DNA of 64,000 bases from Brevundimonas lenta (lineage in GTDB: Bacteria; Pseudomonadota; Alphaproteobacteria; Caulobacterales; Caulobacteraceae): assembly GCF_014196335.1 (NCBI RefSeq), contig NZ_JACIDM010000001.1:434001-498000 (forward strand), written 5' to 3'. Every line of letters begins with the position of its first letter. Positions within the stretch are counted from its first letter, which is position 1. A program made the position numbers and the translations under genes. Shown piece by piece: positions 25,801 through 32,892 of this stretch. The notes below the pieces were generated by a model that had not been told where the DNA came from, made no database searches, and worked only from the letters and a program-made list of their open reading frames with translations.

Positions 25801-25909
25801 GTCCCGCGCCGCCCCGCAGTTCGCCCAGCGCGCCTTCTCCGACTACGACCACCTGGCGCGGGTGCGCGAATGGTCGGTCGTCGACGACGACGCGGGAGGC
25901 GAGGAATGA
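22850..25909 (+). CDS. addB: Double-strand break repair protein AddB
   Basis: About 1019 residues, the usual size for alphaproteobacterial AddB. The N-terminal half has the inactivated helicase fold (VILLPNRRAARAF near 45). The C-terminal RecB-family nuclease domain contains RLRGTAIHAALEAF and the catalytic SVIDFKTGGAP (Asp and Lys). With AddA it forms the helicase-nuclease that resects double-strand breaks for RecA. The true start is ATG 22850 (ATGA with murU), not the longer open frame from 22451. Its stop overlaps the addA ATG. Confidence 0.96.
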   Translation: MAGSFDPFAVPGPRWYAIEAHRPFLEDLAVGVLDWLGDNPPEALSDAVILLPNRRAARAFTDALSKQAGGRSLLLPQVRPLGDLEEDEPPFSPGDIGLDLLPAISPMARRFEMARMIAVHDAVAANAPLHALEMADALGAFLDSCQIEEVTDPGQVASLVHADMAGHWQQSADFLAIAVEAWPARLAELGLMDPAARRTALLRRLAESWDENPPHQPLIVAGSTGTVPAAAAVMGAAARAPNGCVVLPGLDIAPESRAWDEIDEQHPQGALKRLLDRHGIAREAVRAWRPVGTPRDAARRRLIGEALTPPKATADWRRIIDGMEEEPGDPVAEGLDGLTLVTARAEEEAAAIAAVLMREALETPDKTTALVTPDPLFARRVQARLSRWGLEADSSAGAPLAETPVGTLIALLLSLASEPFSAATVLAVLKHPLVHLGLDARELSDRARELERYGLRGPRPGGWAAVEAHLAKERLPRFERPVADFVLGRIDRGETLLAPLQAALDPWLTLFDDGPVAIDAAARALTATLERLARDEAGATDGVWRGAEGEAASRLLSGLITDGAAFQPLSGHDFARMTSGLLTAEVVRTGGATHPRLRILGAIEARLARADRMILAGIEEGVWPRGAPVDPFLSRPMRKAMGLPPPERRIGLSAHDFAQSACAPEVILLHTERRGGQPSVKSRWLWRLETLVGGAGLSLPGRPEVLAMARALDAADATPPESLQPAQRPAPTPPVHLRPRRLSVTRVEEWVRDPYATYARFILRLDAQARPDEQVDARLRGTAIHAALEAFAKQWPELNPTTASTVFAELYLKELRDGGMPETALAREAVLARNAGDWVVGFEAAHRAGGTRVLIEQRGVMEIDAPREPFRLSARADRLEARDGRLSVIDFKTGGAPTWRQVRTGFSPQLSLTAAIAQAGGFPGLDAPEPERLLYVTVTGRRPPAKEVDLSGDKQQTVAMTVEEALDGLKRLIGDYERPTQAYLSRAAPQFAQRAFSDYDHLARVREWSVVDDDAGGEE

Positions 25910-28900
25910 ACCCGCAGTCGATCGCCGCCGATCCCGCCATCAACGCCTTCGTCATGGCCAACGCCGGCTCGGGCAAGACCACCACCCTGGTCGATCGGGT
26001 GGCGCGGCTGCTGCTGGCCGGCTCGCGCCCGGACGCCATCCTGTGCCTGACCTTCACCAAGGCCGCCGCCGCCGAGATGCAACGCCGCCTGTACCAGCGC
26101 CTCGGCGCCTGGGCGGTGGCGGGCGACGCCGCCCTGCAGGCCGATCTGGGCAAGCTGGAGGGCCGGCCGGCCGCAACCTACGGCGCCGACGACCTGTCCC
26201 GCGCCCGCGCCCTGTTCGCCCGTGCGCTGGAGACCCCCGGCGGGCTGAAGATCCAGACCATCCACGCCTTCTGCGAACAGCTGCTGCGCCGTTTCCCGGT
26301 CGAGGCCGGCGTGTCGCCGTCCTTCCGCGTCATCGACGACGTCGAGGCCGGCGCCATCGCCGCCGTGGCCCGCCAGGCCCTTGCCCGGCTGTCGCTGGAC
26401 GGCGCGTATCCGGGCCTGTCCGACGCCTATGCGGCGATGAGCGAGAGCCTGCACCACGACGCCTTCGAGGCCATGTTCGGCGTGTTCGAGGCCCGGCGCG
26501 CGGCGCTGGCCGATTATGTCGAGCGGTCCCACGGCCTGGAGGGCCTGCCCGACGCGGTGGCCCGGTCCGTCGGCTTGTCCGGCGCCGCCGATCTGGATGC
26601 GGAGGTCTTCGAGGCTGCGGCCGCCGACCCTGCCCGCATCGACACGGAAAGCTGGATGTGGGTGGCCAACGTCCTCGGCCGCGCCAAGGCGGCCGGCGAC
26701 AAGTCCCGCGCCGGAGACATTCACGCCTTCGTCGAGGCGACCCGCAGCGGCGGGGCCGGTTTCGACGCCCTCGCGGCCCTGGTGCTGACGAAGGACGGAT
26801 CGCCCGCGACCTGGGTCACCCGCAGCGCCGCGGTGAAGGCCGAACCCGGTCTCGGCGACTGGCTGCTGCGCGAACAGGCTCGCATCGTCGCCGCCGCCGA
26901 CCAGGCTCGCGCCGCGCGTGTGGCGACCGAAACCCTGCACGCCCTGACCCTGGCCGGCGTCTATGCCCAGGCCTATGAGGCGGCCAAGACGGCCAGCGGC
27001 TCGCTCGATTTCGCCGATCTGATCGTGCGCGCCCGCAACCTGCTGACCGACGGGCCGGGCGCGGCCTGGGTACTCTACAAGCTGGACGGCGGCGTCGACC
27101 ACCTGCTGATCGACGAGGCCCAGGACACCTCGCCGGAGCAGTGGGACATCGCCCGCGCCCTGACCGAGGAGTTCTTCGCCGGCTCCGGCGCCCGCGCCGA
27201 CGGCCGCGAGCGCACCGTCTTCGTCGTCGGCGACGAGAAGCAGTCGATCTTCTCCTTCCAGGGCGCCGCGCCCGAGCGGCTGCTGGCCGAGAGCCAGACC
27301 TACCGCCGCCTCGCCGAGGGGGCCGGGCGGCGGTTCGAGACGGTCGAACTGCTGCAGTCGTGGCGCTCGACGGCCGAGGTGCTGGAGCTGGTCGACGGCG
27401 TGTTCGCCTCGGCAGAGAACGCGCAGGCGCTCAGCCCAGGCCGCGGTCTCATCGGCGACCGCGCCGACGTCATCATCCGCCACGCCGCCGGCCGCGACGA
27501 CGGTCCGGGCACGATCGACATCTGGCCGGTCGAGCGCGACGACGACTCCGACGAACGCCGGGCCTGGGACGAGCCGCTGGACGTCGCCCAGCGGCGCGGC
27601 GCCCGCCGTCGCGTGGCCGAGCGGATCGTCACCGAGGTGCGCGCCATCGTCGAGGGCGGCGAGGGCGTCCACGACAAGGCCTCGCCCGACCGCAAGGGAT
27701 GGCGGCCCGCCGACTGGGGCGATGTGCTGATCCTGGTCAAGAAGCGCGGCGCCATGTTCGAGGAGGTGCTGCGTGCCCTCAAACGCTCCGGCGTGCCCGT
27801 GGCCGGCGCCGACCGCCTGAAGCTGGCCGAGCATCCCGTGTTCGAGGACCTGCTGGCGCTCGGTCGCGCCGCCATGTTCCCGGAGGACGACCTGACCCTG
27901 GCCGGCGTCCTGCGCAGTCCGCTGTGCGACGTCGACGAGCAGGGCCTGTTCGATCTCGCCCAGAGCCGCTCCGGCAGTCTGTGGCAGGCGTTGAAGACCC
28001 GCGCCGACGAGCGCCCGGAATGGACCGAGGCCCGCATCCTCGTGCGCTGGATGCGCAAGGAAGCGGCGGCCCGCACCCCCTTCGACCTGTTCGCCCGGCT
28101 GCTGAACCGGCGCGCCGCGCGCGGCCTGACGGTGCGCCAGCGCTTTATGACCCGGCTCGGCGGCGAGGCGGCCGACGCGCTCGACGCCTTCCTCGATCAG
28201 GCGCGCGCCGCAGAGGGGCGGGGCGTCACCGATCTGGAGCGGTTCTGCGCCGTCCTGGCCGCCATCGACCAGACCGTGAAGCGCGAGATGGACGAGCCGC
28301 GCGGCGAGGTGCGGGTCATGACCGCCCACTCGTCCAAGGGGCTGGAGGCGCCGATCGTCATCCTGCCCGACACCATCTTCTCCGAGCCGAAGGGCGACGC
28401 GCTGCTGGAGACCGAGGATGGCGGCTTCCTGTGGTGCGGCTCGTCGAAGCGGGATTGCGAGGCCTCGGCCGCCGCGCGCGAGCTGCGCAAGCGGCGCAAC
28501 GAAGAGGAATCCCTGCGCCTGCTCTATGTCGGCCTGACCCGCGCCCGCGACCGGCTGATCGTCGGCGGGCGGGTCAACGCCAGGGCGAAGATGGAGAGCG
28601 TCAGGGCCTGGTGGAGTCCGATCGATACGGCCCTGGCCGCGCTGAAGGGCGTGCGTGAGGTCGCGACCGCGTCGGGTCCGGCGCGACGCTTCGGCGGCGA
28701 GCCGCGCCGGCTGGAGCGCGCTGCGGCGACCGTCTCCCCGCCCGCCGCCCCGCCCGCCTGGCTGACGTCGGAGCCGGCGCGCGAACTGGCCGAGGGCGCC
28801 CTGTCGCCGTCGCGCATGGACGGGGCCGCGCGCGCGGCCGCGCCCTCGCCGCTGGCGACCGGCGGGACGCCCGGCGCAGTGCTGGGCCGGTTCCGTCGCG

Positions 28901-29382
28901 GCGACCTGATCCACCGGCTGCTGGAGCGGTTGCCCGACATCGCCCCGGCCGACCGGCCGGATGCGGCGCGGCGTCTTCTGGCGCGCGAGCGAGATCTGGA
29001 CGAGGTCCAGCGCGAGGAGATGATCGCCGCCGCCTTCGCCGTGCTGGAGGACGCCCGCTTCGCGCCGGTGTTCGGTCCCGGCTCACGGCCCGAGGTGGCC
29101 ATCACCGGCGTGTTCGGCGGCGTCCCGGTGTCGGGACGGATGGACCGGCTCGTAGTCACGCCCGACCGGGTGCTGGTCGCCGACTACAAGACCAACCGTC
29201 CCGCCCCTGATCGCGCCGAGGACGCCGACCCGGCCTATATCCGACAGATGGCGGTCTACGTCTCGGTGTTGGGACAGTTGTATCCGGACCGGCCGGTCGA
29301 GGCTGCCCTGGTCTGGACTGACGGGCCGCGCCTGACGCCGGTGTCACAGGCCCTGATGGACGCCGCCATCGCTGCGCGTTGA
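25906..29382 (+). CDS. addA: Double-strand break repair helicase AddA
   Basis: A 1158-residue UvrD/Rep-type helicase-nuclease. Walker A is ANAGSGKTTTL (18-28), motif Ia includes CLTFTKAAAAEM, motif II is LIDEAQDTSPEQW, motif III is VGDEKQSIFSFQGA and motif VI is LLYVGLTRARDRL. The C-terminal nuclease domain has VLVADYKTNRP. It starts at ATG 25906, preceded by GGGAGGCGAGGA, overlapping addB by 4 nt. A ~1000-residue open frame on the opposite strand is a codon-bias shadow. Confidence 0.97.
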   Translation: MNPQSIAADPAINAFVMANAGSGKTTTLVDRVARLLLAGSRPDAILCLTFTKAAAAEMQRRLYQRLGAWAVAGDAALQADLGKLEGRPAATYGADDLSRARALFARALETPGGLKIQTIHAFCEQLLRRFPVEAGVSPSFRVIDDVEAGAIAAVARQALARLSLDGAYPGLSDAYAAMSESLHHDAFEAMFGVFEARRAALADYVERSHGLEGLPDAVARSVGLSGAADLDAEVFEAAAADPARIDTESWMWVANVLGRAKAAGDKSRAGDIHAFVEATRSGGAGFDALAALVLTKDGSPATWVTRSAAVKAEPGLGDWLLREQARIVAAADQARAARVATETLHALTLAGVYAQAYEAAKTASGSLDFADLIVRARNLLTDGPGAAWVLYKLDGGVDHLLIDEAQDTSPEQWDIARALTEEFFAGSGARADGRERTVFVVGDEKQSIFSFQGAAPERLLAESQTYRRLAEGAGRRFETVELLQSWRSTAEVLELVDGVFASAENAQALSPGRGLIGDRADVIIRHAAGRDDGPGTIDIWPVERDDDSDERRAWDEPLDVAQRRGARRRVAERIVTEVRAIVEGGEGVHDKASPDRKGWRPADWGDVLILVKKRGAMFEEVLRALKRSGVPVAGADRLKLAEHPVFEDLLALGRAAMFPEDDLTLAGVLRSPLCDVDEQGLFDLAQSRSGSLWQALKTRADERPEWTEARILVRWMRKEAAARTPFDLFARLLNRRAARGLTVRQRFMTRLGGEAADALDAFLDQARAAEGRGVTDLERFCAVLAAIDQTVKREMDEPRGEVRVMTAHSSKGLEAPIVILPDTIFSEPKGDALLETEDGGFLWCGSSKRDCEASAAARELRKRRNEEESLRLLYVGLTRARDRLIVGGRVNARAKMESVRAWWSPIDTALAALKGVREVATASGPARRFGGEPRRLERAAATVSPPAAPPAWLTSEPARELAEGALSPSRMDGAARAAAPSPLATGGTPGAVLGRFRRGDLIHRLLERLPDIAPADRPDAARRLLARERDLDEVQREEMIAAAFAVLEDARFAPVFGPGSRPEVAITGVFGGVPVSGRMDRLVVTPDRVLVADYKTNRPAPDRAEDADPAYIRQMAVYVSVLGQLYPDRPVEAALVWTDGPRLTPVSQALMDAAIAAR

Positions 29383-29495
29383 TTTGCGCGACGGTTCATC
29401 CCACATCCGCTTCAACACGCCGGAATCACCTCAGGATGCCGGCTCCTGGTCAAGCGCGCGGACGGCTCCGGCCGCCGTCGTAACGGAGAACATAC

Positions 29496-29834
29496 ATGGC
29501 CACCGTCAAGGTCACCGACGACAGCTTCGAATCCGACGTCCTGAAGGCGTCCCAGCCTGTGCTGGTCGATTTCTGGGCCGAATGGTGCGGCCCCTGCAAA
29601 CAGATCGGCCCGGCGCTGGAGCAGATCGCCGAAGAGCTGGCCGGCCAGGTGACGATCGCCAAGGTCAACATTGACGACAGCCCCATGGTCCCCTCGCGCC
29701 TCGGCGTGAAGGGCATTCCGACCCTGATGCTGTTCAAGGATGGCCAGATGGCGTCGATGAAGGTCGGCGCCATGCCCAAGGGCAAGATCGTCGAGTGGCT
29801 GGCCGAGGCAGGCATCAGCCAGAACGTCGCCTGA
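29496..29834 (+). CDS. trxA: Thioredoxin
   Basis: A 112-residue cytosolic disulfide reductase with the active site W30-C31-G32-P33-C34-K35 and cis-Pro loop GIPTLMLF. It reduces ribonucleotide reductase, PAPS reductase and protein disulfides with electrons from thioredoxin reductase. A GGAG site precedes ATG 29496. It sits 113 bp after addA on the same strand; the gap could hold a separate promoter. Confidence 0.98.
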   Translation: MATVKVTDDSFESDVLKASQPVLVDFWAEWCGPCKQIGPALEQIAEELAGQVTIAKVNIDDSPMVPSRLGVKGIPTLMLFKDGQMASMKVGAMPKGKIVEWLAEAGISQNVA

Positions 29835-29904
29835 GACAACCGTGATTTGCGTGACAGGGCGATCGGTGTTCTTCTGAGCCTTCACCAAGGCCCAGGAGGC
29901 TCCG

Positions 29905-30183
29905 ATGCTGACCATCGCCCTGTTCGCCGCCGCCCTCTCGTTTGACGGCGGTCAGGCGGTTTCCGTCATCACCACGGCGCCCGCGCCGGATGCACGCCGC
30001 GACGCCGCGGCCGAAGGCGCCGTGCCGACGCGCCGCGTTTGCCGCCTCCAGCGCGCCACCGGCTCCAACATGCAGCAGCGCGTCTGCCGCGACGTGCCGG
30101 CGGCCGGGACCGAGTTCCAGGATCAGCAGACCCGGGACTTCATGCGCTCCAACCAGCGCGTACGCACCCCCGACGTCGGCTGA
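29905..30183 (+). CDS. Small secreted Cys-pair protein, paralogue 1
   Basis: A 92-residue protein with a short hydrophobic N terminus (MLTIALFAAALSF) acting as signal or anchor. The mature part carries RRVCR, then GSN, then QRVCRDVP with 14 residues between the two cysteines, and ends TRDFMRSNQRVRTPDVG. The same pattern recurs in the next gene, so the two are paralogues. The cysteines probably form a disulfide in the periplasm. The C-x-x-x-x-x-TGS/GSN-x-x-x-VC pattern resembles small hypothetical proteins common in Caulobacterales and Sphingomonadales. Function unknown. Confidence 0.75.
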   Translation: MLTIALFAAALSFDGGQAVSVITTAPAPDARRDAAAEGAVPTRRVCRLQRATGSNMQQRVCRDVPAAGTEFQDQQTRDFMRSNQRVRTPDVG

Positions 30184-30224
30184 ACGGGCTCCGCTTGCCA
30201 TTTTCGGTGATCAACGGTTAGGCT

Positions 30225-30237
30225 GCGGGCCTCCCGC
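30225..30237 (+). terminator. Weak hairpin between the two small paralogues, terminator-like
   Basis: GCGGG-CCT-CCCGC (30225-30237) is followed by TTATTCTCTCG. The stem is only 5 bp, so termination would be partial at best. A TTGCCA (30195-30200) with TTAGGC 17 bp downstream could alternatively make this region a promoter for the second gene. Confidence 0.3.
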
Positions 30238-30264
30238 TTATTCTCTCGTTTGGTCAGACCCGAA

Positions 30265-30519
30265 ATGCTGTTGATTTCGCTTGCCGCGCTCGCCATGGGC
30301 TCGGCCCCCGTACAAGCTGCGCCGCAACAGGCGCCGGTCGAGGCCGCTCCGGCCGCTCCGGCGACCGAAACCCGTCAGGTTTGCCGCTTCGAAACCGTGG
30401 TCGGCTCGAACCGCCGCACCCGCGTCTGCCGCAACGTGCCGCGTCAGGGCGTGCAGGACCAGGCGACCCGCGACTTCATGCGCGACAGCCAGCGCGTCCG
30501 GACCCCGGACGTCGGCTGA
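30265..30519 (+). CDS. Small secreted Cys-pair protein, paralogue 2
   Basis: An 84-residue protein with a clear signal peptide MLLISLAALAMGSAPVQAAP. An Ala/Pro linker leads to RQVCR, VGSN and TRVCRNVP with the same 14-residue Cys spacing as the gene before it. It ends DQATRDFMRDSQRVRTPDVG, nearly identical to paralogue 1. Signals and linkers differ, so the conserved unit is the ~50-residue C-terminal domain. ATG 30265 is chosen over the in-frame TTG at 30250. It converges on folC with a 3-nt gap. Function unknown. Confidence 0.75.
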   Translation: MLLISLAALAMGSAPVQAAPQQAPVEAAPAAPATETRQVCRFETVVGSNRRTRVCRNVPRQGVQDQATRDFMRDSQRVRTPDVG

Positions 30520-30522
30520 CGA

Positions 30523-31797
30523 TCAGTCCGGCCAGGTCTCGCGGCTCGCGCCCAGGACCTCGCCGGCCAGATACAGCGACCCGCAAATGACGACACGCCC
30601 CGCGCCCAGCCGCAGGGCGTGCGTCAGTGCGTTTGCGACCCCGGTGGAGGCCTGCGCCCCCAGCCCGTGACCGCGCGCCACCGCCGCCAGGGCTTCCGGC
30701 TCGGCCGCCGCGCCCTCGAAGCCGACGGTGAAGACCGCGGCGTCGGAGTCCTTCAACGCCTCGAAGAAGCCGCCGGCGTCCTTGTTGGCCAGCATGCCGA
30801 CGATCAGGGCGGTCGGCCGCGGGGCCTTCGCCTGTCGCTCCGCCAGGGTCTGCGCCAGCGCCCGCGCGGCGTGCGGATTATGACCCCCGTCCAGCCATAG
30901 CTCGGCATCCGCCGCCTTCGCCGTTTCGGCGTACGGCCCTGCGGTCAGGCGCTGCATGCGAGCCGGCCAGCGCGCGGCCCTGATCCCGGTCGCGATGGCG
31001 CTTTCCGACAGGTCCAGCTCAAGCGCCGCGGCGACCGCCAGCCCGGCGTTGGCGATCTGGTGCGGCCCCGACAGGGCGGGGGCGGGGAGGTCGAGGAAGC
31101 GTTCCTGATCCTGGAAGGCCAGGCCGCCGCGCTCGGCCCAGGCGTCGAAATCCACGCCCATGACCGTCAGCGGCGCCCCCACGGCGAGGGCGGCGACGTC
31201 GATCGCATCCATGGCCTCGACGGACTGGCGCGCGATCAGGCCGCGCGCGCCGGGCTTGAGAATACCTGCTTTCTCGACGGCGACCCCGCGCAGGGACGTG
31301 CCGAGGAACTCCGCGTGGTCCAGGTCGACCGGCGTGATGACGCTCAGCAGCGGCCGCTCGATGACGTTGGTCGCGTCCAGCACGCCGCCCAGGCCGACCT
31401 CGATGATGGCCAGGTCGGCGGGCGTCTCGCTCATCGCGAGGAAGGCGGCGGCCGTGGTGCTCTCGAACACCGTGGCCTCGGTCCCGACCGTCTCGATCCG
31501 GTCGAGGATGGCGTTCAGCTGGTCGTCCGTGATCAGTTCGCCCGCCAGCCGGATGCGCTCGTTGAAGCGGACCAGGTGCGGCGAGGTGTAGGCGTGGACG
31601 CGCAGACCCGCCGCCTCGGCGATGGCGCGCAGGAAGGCGACGGTCGAGCCCTTGCCGTTGGTGCCGGCGACATGGATCACCGGCGGCAGGCGGTGTTGCG
31701 GATCGCCCAGGGCGGCGCACAGCACGCGCATGCGGTCCAGCGACAGGTCGATGCGCTGCGGATGCCGCGCCCGCAGACGTTCCTGGATCGGATCCAA
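30523..31797 (-). CDS. folC: Bifunctional dihydrofolate synthase / folylpolyglutamate synthase
   Basis: About 424 residues. The ATP-binding loop is HVAGTNGKGST (about 42-52), followed by YTSPHLVRFNERI and the Mg2+-binding EVGLGGVLDATN. It adds glutamate to dihydropteroate and extends folate polyglutamate chains. No family-consistent ATG exists. TTG 31797 lies 7 nt after GGAG and begins DPIQERLRARHPQRIDLSLD, matching family N termini. The in-frame ATG at 31860 lies inside the palindromic element at 31807-31931 and would add repeat-encoded residues. Last gene of the trp-accD-folC cluster. Confidence 0.95.
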   Translation of the reverse strand: MDPIQERLRARHPQRIDLSLDRMRVLCAALGDPQHRLPPVIHVAGTNGKGSTVAFLRAIAEAAGLRVHAYTSPHLVRFNERIRLAGELITDDQLNAILDRIETVGTEATVFESTTAAAFLAMSETPADLAIIEVGLGGVLDATNVIERPLLSVITPVDLDHAEFLGTSLRGVAVEKAGILKPGARGLIARQSVEAMDAIDVAALAVGAPLTVMGVDFDAWAERGGLAFQDQERFLDLPAPALSGPHQIANAGLAVAAALELDLSESAIATGIRAARWPARMQRLTAGPYAETAKAADAELWLDGGHNPHAARALAQTLAERQAKAPRPTALIVGMLANKDAGGFFEALKDSDAAVFTVGFEGAAAEPEALAAVARGHGLGAQASTGVANALTHALRLGAGRVVICGSLYLAGEVLGASRETWPD

Positions 31798-31806
31798 AAC
31801 AAAACT

Positions 31807-31931
31807 CCGCTCATCCCGGCGAATGCCGGGACCCAGATGCGAGGACTCCCTGGAGCGCATTGCCCACGGGTGTTCAAGCAGTCGAATGCGAGTTCTTCAA
31901 TCTGGGTCCCGGCATTCGCCGGGATGAGCGG
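31807..31931. repeat. 125-bp palindromic element with 31-bp perfect terminal inverted repeats (copy A)
   Basis: The left end 31807-31837 is the exact reverse complement of 31901-31931. Each arm is itself a small hairpin (CCCGGC-GAAT-GCCGGG). The ~63-bp centre is unrelated to copy B at 48669-48795, while the arms are nearly identical (GAAT versus GAAA in the arm loop). It occupies almost the whole accD-folC gap, ending 10 bp before the folC start. This is the form of a non-autonomous mobile or REP/BIME-type repeat. Confidence 0.9.
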
Positions 31932-31938
31932 TTGAAGA

Positions 31939-32832
31939 TCAGGCGGCCCGGCGCTTCCCACCCATCAACATTGACAGGACCTGGCCGAGGACGCGCGGCA
32001 GGTCGGGACGGCTGACGACCTTGTCGACCATGCCCTTCTCCTGCAGGTACTCGGCGCGCTGGAAGCCCGGCGGCAGTTTTTCGCGGATCGTCGCCTCGAT
32101 GACGCGGGGGCCGGCGAAGCCGATCAGGGCGCCCGGTTCGGCCAGGTGGACGTCGCCCAGCATGGCGTAGCTGGCGGTGACGCCGCCGGTGGTCGGGTCG
32201 GTCAGGACCACGACGAAGGGCAACTGGGTGGCTTTCAGTTCCTGGATAGCCAGCGTCGTGCGGGCCATCTGCATCAGGCTCAGCGCGCCTTCCTGCATGC
32301 GGGCGCCGCCGGCGGCGGTGTAGCAGACCAGCGGGACCTTGCGCGCGATGGCGGCGTGGGCGGCGGCGATGAAGGCCTCGCCCGCGGCCATGCCCAGCGA
32401 GCCGCCCATGAAGGTGAAGTCCTGGACGATGACCACGGCCTCGACGCCGCCGATCTCGCCGAAGCCGATGGCCATGGTGTCCTTGCGGCCGGCGGCCTTG
32501 CGGGCGGCGTTCAGGCGATCCTTGTACGGCTTGCCGTCAGAGAACTTCAGCGGGTCCTCGGGGACCTCGGGCGTGTCGATGGGTTCGAACGCGCCGCCGT
32601 CGAAGGTGACGCGCAGGCGCGTCGGCGCGTCGATGCGCATGTGCCGGCCGGTCGGGGTGACCCACAGGGCCGCCTCTAGGTCCGAGCGGTACAGCATCTC
32701 GCCCGTATCGGGGTCCTTGACCCACAGATTGTCCGGGGTGTCGCGCCGGCTGACGATCTTGCGCACGCCGGGGGCGAAGCGGGACAGCCAGCCGCCGCGC
32801 TTCTCAGCCTGAGGTTTGTTCTTGTCGACCAT
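31939..32832 (-). CDS. accD: Acetyl-CoA carboxylase carboxyltransferase subunit beta, lacking the zinc-ribbon cysteines
   Basis: A 297-residue carboxyltransferase subunit that, with AccA, moves CO2 from carboxybiotin to acetyl-CoA. The crotonase-fold core is intact: MGGSLGMAAGEAFIAA, TAAGGARMQEGALSLMQMA and DPTTGGVTASYA. In E. coli AccD four cysteines near the N terminus bind zinc; here the corresponding positions are Asp40, Thr43, Thr59 and Gly62, while the surrounding residues (NLWVKDPDTGEMLYRSDLE) are kept. Starts at ATG 32832, 60 bp after trpA. Linked to folC as in many bacteria. Confidence 0.96.
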   Translation of the reverse strand: MVDKNKPQAEKRGGWLSRFAPGVRKIVSRRDTPDNLWVKDPDTGEMLYRSDLEAALWVTPTGRHMRIDAPTRLRVTFDGGAFEPIDTPEVPEDPLKFSDGKPYKDRLNAARKAAGRKDTMAIGFGEIGGVEAVVIVQDFTFMGGSLGMAAGEAFIAAAHAAIARKVPLVCYTAAGGARMQEGALSLMQMARTTLAIQELKATQLPFVVVLTDPTTGGVTASYAMLGDVHLAEPGALIGFAGPRVIEATIREKLPPGFQRAEYLQEKGMVDKVVSRPDLPRVLGQVLSMLMGGKRRAA

Positions 32833-32862
32833 GGGCGGTCCTTAGAACATTTTCGGACGCGA

Positions 32863-32876
32863 TGCGAAGCTTCGCA
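32863..32876. promoter_or_regulatory. 14-bp perfect palindrome in the trpA-accD gap
   Basis: TGCGAAGCTTCGCA is fully symmetric and sits 30 bp upstream of the accD ATG, just after trpA. It may be a protein-binding site or the stem of a small RNA hairpin. No regulator can be assigned. Confidence 0.25.
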
Positions 32877-32892
32877 AGTGTGGAAGTTTACG

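Noticed and set aside
25843..28914. A 1023-residue open frame antisense to addA
   Set aside because: It mirrors codon-position GC bias of addA, is rich in Arg/Gly/Ala without any domain, and addA on the other strand has all helicase motifs.
31807..31931. Possible CRISPR or riboswitch at the accD-folC gap
   Set aside because: There are only two arms in inverted, not direct, orientation and no spacers, and a sister copy lies between unrelated genes, so it is a dispersed palindromic element.
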